A DNA stretch of 64,000 bases from Phenylobacterium sp. (GTDB lineage: Bacteria > Pseudomonadota > Alphaproteobacteria > Caulobacterales > Caulobacteraceae). Position 1 is the first letter of the stretch. Every line of letters begins with the position of its first letter. The translations under genes were made by a program, and so were the position numbers. Where the stretch lies: positions 1-64,000 of the forward strand of contig NZ_JAUSCJ010000040.1 in the NCBI RefSeq assembly GCF_030651185.1, written 5' to 3'. The notes under the pieces were generated by a model that was given only the letters and a program-made list of their open reading frames with translations, was not told the origin of the DNA and ran no database searches. Below are positions 25,682 to 33,649 of this stretch, piece by piece.

Positions 25682-26250
25682 CAGGCGACCTTCCGTTGGA
25701 CGGGCCAGGTGGGGCAGACGACGAGACCGCCGGGGCCCGGCACGGGCTGGGCGCCCATGCGGCGCAGCAGGGTGCGTTCGCCCCCCGGCGTGGCGGCGCG
25801 GCCATAGAGGGGGACGGTGTCGTAGATCTCGCGGTGGATGGCCAAGGCGGCGGCCATCACCACCGCGCGGCCGCGCCAGGTGGTCCCCGCCATGCCCCAG
25901 CCATAGACCGCGATGACCCGCTCGTGAGGGCGAGCGGCCATCTCCAGGGGCGGGGCGACGCCGTCGAGCACGCCAGCCGCCAGGGACGGGGCGGCGGCCC
26001 GGGTGAGGGGGATGATGCAGAGCACCCCCGCCAGTCCGCCGTCGACGCCACGATAGGCGAAGGCCGAGCACCGGGTGCGATCCTGGACCGCCTGAAGGGT
26101 TTCCACGGTGGCCACGGCGGGGCCGACGGTTCGGGATGCGATATCACGGCCCTGAACAATCTCATCCTGCGTCGCCAGCGTCAGGCCCAGTCGCGCAAGG
26201 TGTTCGCGGGGCCGTCTCGTGTAATCGGCGGCGTTCTGCATCTTGCTCAC
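25681..26250 (-). CDS. Unknown protein, possibly a diverged GNAT fold; first gene of the operon
   Basis: A 189-residue protein with no confident family. VIAVYGWGMAGTTWRGRAVV resembles a GNAT motif A, with W-R-G-R-A at the pyrophosphate-loop position. LYGRAATPGGERTLLRRMGA resembles the C-terminal F-x-R-A-x-T-x-x-G-x-R-x-x-x-R-x-G element of acyltransferases. It therefore looks like a second, divergent GNAT paired with the next gene. The start used is GTG at 26250; an ATG three codons in (26241) is equally possible and neither has a strong ribosome-binding site. A 19-bp palindrome abuts the start. Confidence 0.65.
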   Translation of the reverse strand: MSKMQNAADYTRRPREHLARLGLTLATQDEIVQGRDIASRTVGPAVATVETLQAVQDRTRCSAFAYRGVDGGLAGVLCIIPLTRAAAPSLAAGVLDGVAPPLEMAARPHERVIAVYGWGMAGTTWRGRAVVMAAALAIHREIYDTVPLYGRAATPGGERTLLRRMGAQPVPGPGGLVVCPTWPVQRKVA

Positions 26251-26269
26251 CCGACTTGTGCGAAGTCGG
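26251..26269. promoter_or_regulatory. Candidate LysR operator between the operon and its divergent regulator
   Basis: CCGACTT-GTGCG-AAGTCGG is a perfect palindrome with 7-bp arms lying in the 95-base gap between the leftward operon and the rightward LysR gene. LysR proteins usually bind interrupted dyads in exactly such divergent gaps, with T-N11-A symmetry. Binding is inferred. Confidence 0.55.
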
Positions 26270-26345
26270 CTTTTGATAGAGCGTCAAATCATCTGCGTGC
26301 AGCCGCCAAGTTCGTATGGGGGCGCCACGATACGGGTTGGGCAGG

Positions 26346-27323
26346 ATGGACAATCACGACGGCGGCCGCGCCGACTGGGACGACATCAAGACCTTCGTGG
26401 CCGCGGCCCAGGCCGGCAGCTTCGGCGCCGCCGCGCGTCGCCTGCGCACCAGTCAGCCGACCATCACCCGGCGCATCGATGACCTGGAGACCCGGCTGGG
26501 CGTGCGCCTGTTCGACCGCGGCCTGCGCGGCGTCAGCCTGACCCGGGCCGGCGAGCGCATCTATGATCGGGCGCTGTCGATGCACCGGGCCTCCGTCGAT
26601 ATCGAGCGCATGGCCCTGGAGGCCGACCGGCATGACAGCGGTGAGGTGACCATCGCCGCGCCGGAGGGGATCGGCGGCTTCCTGGTGGGGGTGAAGCTCG
26701 CGGATTTCATGAAGGAAAACCCCGGCATCCGCCTTGCCCTCGATTGCGGCTTCTATCCTGAGAACCCAGTGGACGGTCACGTCGACCTGTCGATCCAGAT
26801 GACTTCGCCCGGGGGGCAGCCGGATGTGGCGGCCACGGAGTTGGCGACCCTGCACTACGCCCTGTTCGCCTCGCAGGACTACATCGATACGTATGGGGCC
26901 CCCACGCGCCTGGAGTCCGCGGTCGGCCATCGTTTCATCGCCCACTCCGCCCAGGTCAGCGAGAAGGGCCAGTGGCACGCCAGGACCGGCGCCTTCATGG
27001 AGTTGGCCGCGCCGTCCCTGGTGGTGAACTCCTCAACCGCCATGCTCCACGCCATCGAGCGCGGGGCCGGGATCGGGCCGGTGCCCACCGCCATCCTGCG
27101 CCTGACCTCGAACCTGGTGATGCTGGATATCCCGCCCCTGGCCAGCGGGACCCTGTGGCTCTGCCACCATCGTGACGCGCTGAAGTCGCCGCGCGTCGCC
27201 CGTGTCGCCGAATGGCTCGTCTCGATCTTCGACGCCCGCGAGCGGCCCTGGTACCGCAAGGAGTTCATCCACCCCTCCGAGTTCGACGGCTGGTCCTGGC
27301 CGGCGGCCAGCGCGAGGGCCTAA
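26346..27323 (+). CDS. LysR-family transcriptional regulator
   Basis: A 325-residue LysR. The winged HTH is at about residues 10-68 (FVAAAQAGSFGAAARRLRTS, QPTITRRIDDLETRLGVRLF). The effector domain follows, with the inverted periplasmic-binding-like fold. The ATG at 26346 (MDNHDGGRADWDD) gives the usual spacing to the HTH; the earlier in-frame start adds an atypical tail. It probably controls the divergent four-gene operon at 24280-26250 and itself. The ligand is unknown. Confidence 0.92.
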   Translation: MDNHDGGRADWDDIKTFVAAAQAGSFGAAARRLRTSQPTITRRIDDLETRLGVRLFDRGLRGVSLTRAGERIYDRALSMHRASVDIERMALEADRHDSGEVTIAAPEGIGGFLVGVKLADFMKENPGIRLALDCGFYPENPVDGHVDLSIQMTSPGGQPDVAATELATLHYALFASQDYIDTYGAPTRLESAVGHRFIAHSAQVSEKGQWHARTGAFMELAAPSLVVNSSTAMLHAIERGAGIGPVPTAILRLTSNLVMLDIPPLASGTLWLCHHRDALKSPRVARVAEWLVSIFDARERPWYRKEFIHPSEFDGWSWPAASARA

Positions 27324-27449
27324 GTCCCCGGCGTGACACGGAAAATCGACCGTGGCGGGATGATTTCTGACGCCCGGTATAAAGTCGGCCTTAACTCAAT
27401 TCCCGTACCGTTTTTGTGAAGAACGGCCAAAAACCGGGGGGATCGGCGC

Positions 27450-29897
27450 ATGTCAGGGATCAATTTGCCGGATTCCACCGCCGATTCCGAAGATGGGCGC
27501 CCGTTTGAGCTCGACCTGAGCCAGGACGTCTGTGACCGCGCCACCCGTCTGGCCCGCACCCTGTTTGGCTCCGTGGTGGCGCAGGTGGTTTTGGTCAAGG
27601 GTGGTCGGGCCTGGCGCAGCCGGGAGCCAGATCAGGACCACCCGGTTGCGGCGAGCGTGAAGTGGGTCCTGGACAACGGTGAACTGCTCTGGGTCGAGGA
27701 CGGACGGCGCGACCCTCGCGTGTCCTCCATGGCCAGCGTCGCCGGACCGCCATATCTCCGCTTCTATGCCGCCGCGCCCATTCGCCTCCCCGACGGCGCT
27801 GTGCCGGGTGTGATCTGCGTCACGGGACCGGAGGTGCGCGCCTACGACGCCAGCCTGGCCGGGCGCCTCACGGATCTCGCCGCCTTCGTCGCCGATGAGT
27901 GGGATCGGGCCCAGGCTACCAAGGCTCGCGAGCGCGGCCGCCGCGAGCGCGCGGCGATCATGGGAGCGTTCGCCGGCGTCGTCCGGGCCATGCCGGTCTC
28001 CCTGGTGATCACCGACAAGGCGCTCAACGTGGTGGGCTGCAGCCCGCGCTGGGCCGAGGAGGTGGGCTTGACCGTCCTCGAGGCGACGGGCCGTCCCATG
28101 ATGGAGCTTCGCCCGGCGGTGTTCGAACGCTGGCGCGAATTCTACGAGCGCGTGCTGGCCGGCGAGACCATCGCATCCGACCGCGTGCCCTATCGCGATG
28201 ACAAGGGCGCCGTGCGCTGGATCTCGGTGGAGATGGCGCCCTGGCGCAATGCCGACGGCGAGGTCGGCGGCCTGATCATCGCCAGCCACGACATCAGCCG
28301 CATGGTCGAGGCCCTGGAGGCCACCGAGCGTTCGGAACAGCGCCTGACCCTGGCCATGGAAATCGCCGACATCCATGTCTACGAAGTAGACTACCAGCGG
28401 CGTGAACTGATCAAGGCCGGCGCCGAGGACACCTTCTTCACCGAGCCGAAGACCTACGAAGAGCTCTATCGCGACATCTACGCCACCATAGACCCGCGCG
28501 ATCGCCCCGGCGTCGAGGCGGCCTGGCAGCTTCATGTGGACGATGGGACGCCCTATCGTCCCGAGTACCGGGTCATCCGCGCCGACGACAAGGAGATCTG
28601 GACCTCCGGGGCCTGCCGCCTGGTGAACGACCGCGAGGGTCGGCCGATCCGGCTGATCGGGGCGATGCAGAATATCACCGAGCGCAAGGCCGCCGAGCGC
28701 GCCCTGCTGCAGGCCAAGGAAGACGCCGAGACCGCCAACCGGGCCAAGTCCACCTTCCTGGCCACCATGAGCCACGAGATTCGCACCCCGCTGAACGGCG
28801 TCCTGGGCATGGCCCAGGCCATGGCCGCCGATGATCTCAGTCCGCTGCAACGCGACCGCCTGGACGTGGTGCGTCAGTCGGGCGAGACCCTGCTGCACAT
28901 TCTCAATGATGTGCTCGATCTCTCCAAGATCGAGGCCGGCAAGCTGGAGCTGGAAGAGGCCGAGTTCGACATCAGCGAGCTGGCGCGCGGGGCGCACGCC
29001 GCCTTCACCGCCATCGCCAACAAGAAGGGCCTGTCCTTCGACCTGGCCGTCGAGGCCGAGGCCCGCGGGGTCTATGTGGGGGACTCAACCCGCGTTCGGC
29101 AGATCCTCTACAATCTGGTCTCCAACGCGCTGAAGTTCACCGAGAGCGGCGAGGTGCGGGTCTGTGTCGCGCGCAGCGGCGACGGCCTGTGCCTGACCGT
29201 GGCCGACACCGGGATCGGCATTCCGCCCGAGCGGCTGGCCAGCCTGTTCCAGAAGTTCGAGCAGGCCGACGCCTCCACCACCCGGCGCTACGGCGGGACG
29301 GGCCTCGGCCTGGCCATCTGCCGCGAGCTCGCCCAGCTGATGGGCGGCGCGATCCGGGCCGAGAGCGAGCCCGGCAAGGGCTCCACCTTCTCCGTCACCC
29401 TGCCGCTCGCCAAGAGCGCGGCCACCCACGTCCTGCCCGCGCCGGACGCCGGCGTGGTGGCGGCCATCGAGATGGAGGTCGGCGCCCTGCGCGTGCTGGC
29501 CGCCGAGGACAACACCGTCAATCAGCTGGTGCTCAAGACCCTGCTGCACCAGATCGGCGTCGATCCGGTGATCGTGGCGAACGGCGCACTGGCCGTCGAG
29601 GCCTGGGCGCGGGAGGACTGGGACGTCATCCTGATGGACGTCCAGATGCCCGAGATGGATGGTCCCACCGCGACGGGCATCATCCGCGCGCGCGAGGCCG
29701 CCGAGGGCAGGGCGCGCACCCCGATCATCGCGCTCACCGCCAACGCCATGGCCCACCAGGTGGCCGAATACACCGACGCCGGCATGGACGGCTTCGTCGC
29801 CAAGCCCATCGAGGTCGGGCGCCTGTTCGCGGCGCTTCAGGCGGTGCTGGAGGTTCCGGCTGAGGCCGAGAACGGCGAGGCTTCGGTGGCGGCCTAG
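27450..29897 (+). CDS. Soluble hybrid histidine kinase: GAF-PAS-PAS-HisKA-HATPase-REC
   Basis: An 815-residue cytoplasmic sensor kinase without membrane segments. A GAF-like domain (about 20-155) is followed by two PAS domains (about 175-290 and 295-425). HisKA has the phosphorylated His442 in [17 protein letters not shown]. The ATPase has N-box [13 protein letters not shown]1 DTGIGIP and G2 [13 protein letters not shown]. The receiver domain carries Asp730 in [12 protein letters not shown]. It autophosphorylates and passes phosphate to its own receiver, then presumably to an Hpt protein. GGGGGG lies 5 bases before the ATG. The stop codon sits in a palindromic repeat. Signal unknown; soluble GAF/PAS inputs suggest redox, light or a small ligand. 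Confidence 0.94.
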   Translation: MSGINLPDSTADSEDGRPFELDLSQDVCDRATRLARTLFGSVVAQVVLVKGGRAWRSREPDQDHPVAASVKWVLDNGELLWVEDGRRDPRVSSMASVAGPPYLRFYAAAPIRLPDGAVPGVICVTGPEVRAYDASLAGRLTDLAAFVADEWDRAQATKARERGRRERAAIMGAFAGVVRAMPVSLVITDKALNVVGCSPRWAEEVGLTVLEATGRPMMELRPAVFERWREFYERVLAGETIASDRVPYRDDKGAVRWISVEMAPWRNADGEVGGLIIASHDISRMVEALEATERSEQRLTLAMEIADIHVYEVDYQRRELIKAGAEDTFFTEPKTYEELYRDIYATIDPRDRPGVEAAWQLHVDDGTPYRPEYRVIRADDKEIWTSGACRLVNDREGRPIRLIGAMQNITERKAAERALLQAKEDAETANRAKSTFLATMSHEIRTPLNGVLGMAQAMAADDLSPLQRDRLDVVRQSGETLLHILNDVLDLSKIEAGKLELEEAEFDISELARGAHAAFTAIANKKGLSFDLAVEAEARGVYVGDSTRVRQILYNLVSNALKFTESGEVRVCVARSGDGLCLTVADTGIGIPPERLASLFQKFEQADASTTRRYGGTGLGLAICRELAQLMGGAIRAESEPGKGSTFSVTLPLAKSAATHVLPAPDAGVVAAIEMEVGALRVLAAEDNTVNQLVLKTLLHQIGVDPVIVANGALAVEAWAREDWDVILMDVQMPEMDGPTATGIIRAREAAEGRARTPIIALTANAMAHQVAEYTDAGMDGFVAKPIEVGRLFAALQAVLEVPAEAENGEASVAA

Positions 29898-29935
29898 AGC
29901 CGGATGGCTTCTCTCGAAGCCTGAATCCGGCTCTA
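29895..29935. repeat. CTAG-ended palindrome overlapping the kinase stop (copy 2)
   Basis: TAGAGCCGGAT (29895-29905) pairs with ATCCGGCTCTA (29925-29935), with an inner GGCTTC-TCTC-GAAGCC stem. The first TAG is the kinase stop codon. It probably acts as transcript terminator or mRNA end-protector. Confidence 0.75.
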
Positions 29936-29947
29936 TAGCTTTGAAAT

Positions 29948-29998
29948 TAGATCACGATTCAACGCTCAGACGATTCCGTCGGAGCGCATCGTGATCTA
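29948..29998. repeat. CTAG-ended palindrome overlapping the BVMO stop (copy 3)
   Basis: TAGATCACGAT (29948-29958) pairs with ATCGTGATCTA (29988-29998), with inner pairing CGCTC/GAGCG and GACG/CGTC. Read on the minus strand, its end TAG is the stop of the monooxygenase gene at 29996. Together with copy 2 it separates two convergent genes. Confidence 0.75.
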
Positions 29999-31459
29999 GG
30001 CGGGCTCCACCGCCCGCATCACTTCATAGGCCTCGATCTCGAACCGCTCGACCGCCTTGGCGTAGGCTCGCGCCGTGTGGGGCCAGTTGTTGAGGATGCG
30101 GCCGTCGGCGGTCTTGTACCAGCTGGTGCAGGTCCCGGCCCAGGGCGTGATGGCGAGCGCCTTCTGCAGGTCGGCGTTGTAGGCGTCGGCGACCTCCTGC
30201 TTCACCGACAGGGGACCGGCCTCACGGATGGCGTCCAGTGCCTGCAGCACGTAGTCGGCCTGGGCCTCGATCATGAAGATGATGGAGTTGTGGCCGAGGT
30301 TGGTATTCGGCCCGTATAGCATGAAAAGGTTCGGGAATCCCGTGACCGACAGGCCGAGATAGGCCTCTGGCCCGTCGATCCAGACGTCACTCAGCCGCAG
30401 GCCGCCAACGCCGGTGATGCCGGTGTCGCCGACGAAGGAGCGGGTCTCGAAGCCGGTGGCGTAGATCACCACGTCCACCTCGTGTTCGCGGCCCTGGGCG
30501 TCCACCACGCCGCGCGGCGTCATGCGCTCGATGGCCTCGGTGACAAGGGTCACATTGGGCCGGGTGAGGGCGGGATAGAAGTCGTTGGAGATCAGCACGC
30601 GCTTGCAGCCGATCTCATAGTCGGGGGTCAGCCTGGCCCGCAGGTCGGGGTCGGTCACCTGGGCGTGCAGGTGGGCCAGGGGGATGGGGACCTCTTCCAC
30701 CGGCAGGGTCCCGGCGCGCTTGGCCTCAAGCCTGGCCTCCGCCATCTCGAAGATGTCGCCGCGCACCTTGGCCATGACGGCCGGCTCGGCGCGGAAACGG
30801 GCCTTCTCCTCAGCCGTATAGGGCCGGTTCATGCGCGGCACGATCCAGTTGGGCGAGCGCTGGAAGAGGATCAGCGAACCGGCCACCTTGGCGACCTCCG
30901 GGACAAACTGCACGGCGCTGGCGCCATTGCCGATCACCGCGACTCGCTTGCCGGCCAGGTCGAGGGAGGCGTCCCACTCCGCGGAGTGGAAGGCGGCGCC
31001 GGCAAAGGCGTCGCGGCCCGCGATGGGGGGAAGCTTGGGCCGGTTGAGCTGACCCCAGGCGGTGACGAAGGTTTCGGCGGTCACGGTCGATCCGTCCGCC
31101 ATGCCGATGCGCCAGAACGTCTCGCCGTCGTCCCAGGCGGCCGAGGTCACCTCAGCATTGAACCTCAGGTGTTTGGAAATCTGATGCTTTTCGACAACGT
31201 CCTCGATGTATCCGAGGATGTCGGATTGGGCGGAGAAGATCTCCGGCCAGTCGGGATTGGGCTCGAAGGAATAGGAATAGAGGTGGCTGGGAATGTCGCA
31301 GCCGCTGCCGGGATAGGTGTTCTCTCGCCAGGTGCCGCCGACGCCGCCCGCCTTCTCCAGGATCACGAAGGACGTCTCGCCCTTGGCCTGCAGCTTCAGT
31401 CCCATGCAGAGACCTGCGAAGCCCGCGCCCAAAATGGCGACCTTGAAGTCCGCGCCCAT
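29996..31459 (-). CDS. FAD-dependent Baeyer-Villiger-type monooxygenase
   Basis: A 487-residue two-Rossmann flavoprotein. FAD site: AILGAGFAGLCMGLKL. The BVMO fingerprint appears as FAGAAFHSAEWD (FxGxxxHxxxW). The NADPH site is VAVIGNGASAVQFVPEVA. GGTWRENTYPGSGCDIPSHL is typical of the cyclohexanone- and steroid-type BVMO branch. It is only distantly like the EthA-type enzyme at 7602. It probably oxidises a cyclic or aryl ketone to a lactone or ester. The neighbouring crotonase, acyl-CoA dehydrogenase and CoA-transferase genes suggest catabolism of alicyclic or terpenoid carbon. Followed by the crotonase gene region in the same orientation. Confidence 0.9.
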   Translation of the reverse strand: MGADFKVAILGAGFAGLCMGLKLQAKGETSFVILEKAGGVGGTWRENTYPGSGCDIPSHLYSYSFEPNPDWPEIFSAQSDILGYIEDVVEKHQISKHLRFNAEVTSAAWDDGETFWRIGMADGSTVTAETFVTAWGQLNRPKLPPIAGRDAFAGAAFHSAEWDASLDLAGKRVAVIGNGASAVQFVPEVAKVAGSLILFQRSPNWIVPRMNRPYTAEEKARFRAEPAVMAKVRGDIFEMAEARLEAKRAGTLPVEEVPIPLAHLHAQVTDPDLRARLTPDYEIGCKRVLISNDFYPALTRPNVTLVTEAIERMTPRGVVDAQGREHEVDVVIYATGFETRSFVGDTGITGVGGLRLSDVWIDGPEAYLGLSVTGFPNLFMLYGPNTNLGHNSIIFMIEAQADYVLQALDAIREAGPLSVKQEVADAYNADLQKALAITPWAGTCTSWYKTADGRILNNWPHTARAYAKAVERFEIEAYEVMRAVEPA

Positions 31460-31516
31460 CTGATTTCGTTTCCCGACCTGTCGTTGCGGAAAGGCTAGCG
31501 GCGGCGCCCTAGGTGA

Positions 31517-32308
31517 TCAACGGTTAGTTCGTCGCGCCGCCCGGGCGGCCTGGAACGCGGCCATCGCCTTGGAGGGCGCGTCAGTGGTCCAGGCGGCCTC
31601 GAAGGCGTCGATGCCCGCAGCGATGGCGTCTTTCATCGGCAGGTCCTCCCAGCGGCGGATCAGCGCCTTCTGCAGGCGCACGGCGGCGGGTTCGGCGGCC
31701 AGCAGGCTGCGGGTCCAGGTCTCCACCTGGGCGTCCAGGCCGGTCGCCGGGACCACCGCCTCCACCAGGCCCCAGGTCTCCGCCTGCGCGGCGCTGAAGG
31801 TCTCCCCCAGCAGCAGCATCTGGCGCGTCCGTCCCCAGCCCACCAGAGACGGGAGCAGGGCGGCCTCCACCACCGAGGGTATGCCCAGCTTCACCTCAGG
31901 CATGCCGAACACCGCCGTATCGGCGGCCACCCGCAGGTCGCAGGCCGCGGCCACCTCCATGCCCGCGCCCAGGGCATAGCCGTTGATGCGCCCGATCACC
32001 GGGACCGGCAGGTCGCGCAGGGTCTCGCAGCAGCGGTGAACGCGGGTGATGAAGGCCCGCGCCGTGGCGGCGTCCAGCCCGGCCATCTCGTCAATGTCGG
32101 CCCCGCCGATGAAGGCGCGGTCACCCGCTCCGGTCAGCACCACGGCGCGGAGGTGCTCGTCCTTGGCCAGGGCCCCGATCCGCGCGGCGAACTCCTTCAT
32201 CAGGGCGCTGTTCAGGGTGTTCAGCTTGCCGGCGTTGTCCAGGGTGACATGGGCCACGCAGGCGCCGCCGGCCCGCGCCTCGATCTCGATCCGCACCTCT
32301 CCCGACAT
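31517..32308 (-). CDS. Enoyl-CoA hydratase/isomerase (crotonase) family protein
   Basis: A 263-residue crotonase. IGGADIDEM is the oxyanion-loop segment, NGYALGAGMEVAAACDLRVA carries the first catalytic Glu position and FGMPEVKLGIPS the second, so both hydratase glutamates are kept. It therefore probably hydrates trans-2-enoyl-CoA in a beta-oxidation-like route. The ATG at 32308 fits the family; the in-frame extension to 32365 runs toward the TetR operator. It is divergent from the TetR gene at 32452, and a palindrome at 32379-32395 lies between them. Confidence 0.92.
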   Translation of the reverse strand: MSGEVRIEIEARAGGACVAHVTLDNAGKLNTLNSALMKEFAARIGALAKDEHLRAVVLTGAGDRAFIGGADIDEMAGLDAATARAFITRVHRCCETLRDLPVPVIGRINGYALGAGMEVAAACDLRVAADTAVFGMPEVKLGIPSVVEAALLPSLVGWGRTRQMLLLGETFSAAQAETWGLVEAVVPATGLDAQVETWTRSLLAAEPAAVRLQKALIRRWEDLPMKDAIAAGIDAFEAAWTTDAPSKAMAAFQAARAARRTNR

Positions 32309-32378
32309 GGCCGTCTCCTCCCAGCACCGCTCCGCCAACCTGCGACGCGTATCGCGCCTCGACAACCATGCGAAACCC

Positions 32379-32395
32379 GGTGAACAATGATCACC
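32379..32395. promoter_or_regulatory. Candidate TetR operator
   Basis: GGTGAACAATGATCACC is a near-perfect 17-bp palindrome (7 of 8 pairs match) in the divergent gap between the crotonase and TetR genes. Size and symmetry suit a TetR dimer that represses both. Inferred only. Confidence 0.55.
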
Positions 32396-32451
32396 TACCC
32401 AATTGGAGTCTCCATGCGCCGCCCTTCCGACGATCCCGGGGAGGCCCGCTG

Positions 32452-33048
32452 ATGCCCTGGCCGTCCGGGGGCGCCACGCGGCGTCGGGGGTATCACGTCG
32501 GCAACCTGCGAGCCCAACTGCTGGACGAGGCCCGCGCCCTGCTGGAAAGCGGCGGGATCGGCAAGCTGAACCTGCGGGCCCTGGCCGCCCGGGCCGGGAT
32601 CGCGCCGGGCTCGGTCTATCACCACTACACCTCCAAACAGGCCCTGCTGGCGGGGCTGGCGGCCGAGGGGTTCGGTGAGTTCGAGGCCGCCCTGCGCGCG
32701 GCGGCGACCGAGGCCGCCGAGGCGCCGATCCGGGCCACGGCCCTGGCCTATTTCGGCTTCGCCCGCGCCCAGCCGGCGCTCTACAGTCTGATGTTCGATC
32801 CCGCCGCCCTGGCCGCTCCCGAGGTGGCCGCCGGACGCGACCGCGCCTTCGCGGTCATCGAGGGCGCCATCGGCAATTCCCCCAACCAGCAGGAGCGCGA
32901 CCCCGATCTGATCCACAAGGTGGCGCTGGCCGTCTGGGCCTGCAGCCACGGCGCGGCCTCGATGATGCTGGCCGATCCGACGGATACCGAGGGCGGGCTC
33001 ATGGAAGATGTCATTCAGGGGCTGGAGGCATTGTTCCGCCGCCGCTAA
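32452..33048 (+). CDS. TetR/AcrR-family transcriptional regulator
   Basis: A 198-residue regulator with an N-terminal three-helix DNA-binding domain: LLDEARALLESGGIGKLNLR, LAARAGIAPGSVYHHYTSKQ as the HTH, then ALLAGLAAEGF. The C-terminal ligand/dimer domain (about 80-195) has a WHG-like look with PALYSLMFD. It probably senses an acyl-CoA or aromatic ligand and represses the divergent crotonase. The ATG at 32452 keeps the normal 15-20 residue lead before helix 1. Its stop coincides with the end of the dehydrogenase pseudogene on the other strand. Confidence 0.92.
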   Translation: MPWPSGGATRRRGYHVGNLRAQLLDEARALLESGGIGKLNLRALAARAGIAPGSVYHHYTSKQALLAGLAAEGFGEFEAALRAAATEAAEAPIRATALAYFGFARAQPALYSLMFDPAALAAPEVAAGRDRAFAVIEGAIGNSPNQQERDPDLIHKVALAVWACSHGAASMMLADPTDTEGGLMEDVIQGLEALFRRR

Positions 33049-33270
33049 CCGCGCACCTTGATGACGTCTTGCCGATGTGGCGGGCGGCCTGCAGATGCTC
33101 GAAGGCCTGCCGGGCCTCGCCCACGGCGGCGATCTCGCCGGCTGCGTCGCTGCAGGGGATCAGGCCGGGCTTGGACGGGCCCACCTAGTTGCCGGCACCA
33201 GGGAGAGGTCGCGGTAGTTCAGCGACACCGAGTCGATCTTGATCAGCGGCCGCGTGAGATTGCCGCCGAC
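33045..33270 (-). pseudogene. Zinc-type alcohol dehydrogenase/quinone oxidoreductase remnant with internal deletion
   Basis: Reading leftward, LIKIDSVSLNYRDLSLV is the N-terminal NYRD segment of MDR alcohol dehydrogenases. After a stop and frameshift, VGPSKPGLIPCSDAAGEIAA continues the N-terminal domain, but within about 8 residues it joins ARQAFEHLQAARHIGK, which belongs to the C-terminus. A further frameshift leads to VIKVRG and a stop at 33045-33047. So about 250 codons of the middle, including the cofactor-binding domain, are gone and at least two frame changes are present. It was probably once part of the crotonase/TetR catabolic set. Confidence 0.7.
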
Positions 33271-33288
33271 TTTACAATCTGGCCCCCG

Positions 33289-33417
33289 ATGACCCCCGCC
33301 GACCTCACCGTGTTGCAGGCCGATCTCTGGTTCGGAGCGATGTCGGCCGCGCGGCATGCCCTGCTGCTACGGGACGCCGAGGTCCTCCGGGCGCTGGGTC
33401 GCCGGGATCGGGCATGA
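33289..33417 (+). pseudogene. Possible Crp/Fnr-type regulator N-terminal fragment
   Basis: A 42-codon frame, starting MTPADLTVLQADLWFGAMSA and continuing with ARHALLLRDAEVLRALGR. The pattern D-x-x-WF-x-x-(L/M)-x-x-x-x-R-x-x-LL resembles the first helix of Crp/Fnr regulators just before the cyclic-nucleotide-binding fold. The frame ends at once and nothing of the sensor barrel or HTH follows. Either a gene fragment or chance resemblance. Confidence 0.3.
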
Positions 33418-33649
33418 CTGTGCGCGAAAGCCACACCAGTTGCAGCTTTTGTGCGCCCCGGTTGTGAATTTCAGAATCAACGTCTAATCATGACGCCGTT
33501 CCGCGAACCTGTTCGCGCGCTTCAACGACCTGAGACGATGACCAATCTGTTTGGCCAGATGCCGTGCGGCAATGAGCTCTACCGGGCTCCGACGCCGCTT
33601 GCATCCAACTCGCCAGACCCATCGACCCTCTCAGAAATCGAAGCCCGCC
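33418..33649. other. Upstream region of the ABC exporter, no gene seen
   Basis: About 230 bases, with slightly lower GC than its neighbours, between the decayed segment and the ABC operon. Short frames from 33451 lack coding features. It probably holds the exporter promoter; I see no clear operator. Confidence 0.35.

Noticed and set aside
25682-26071. N-terminal extension of the GNAT gene at 25049-25681
   Set aside because: It lies in another frame of the preceding gene; similarity begins at the ATG at 25681, which overlaps the upstream stop.
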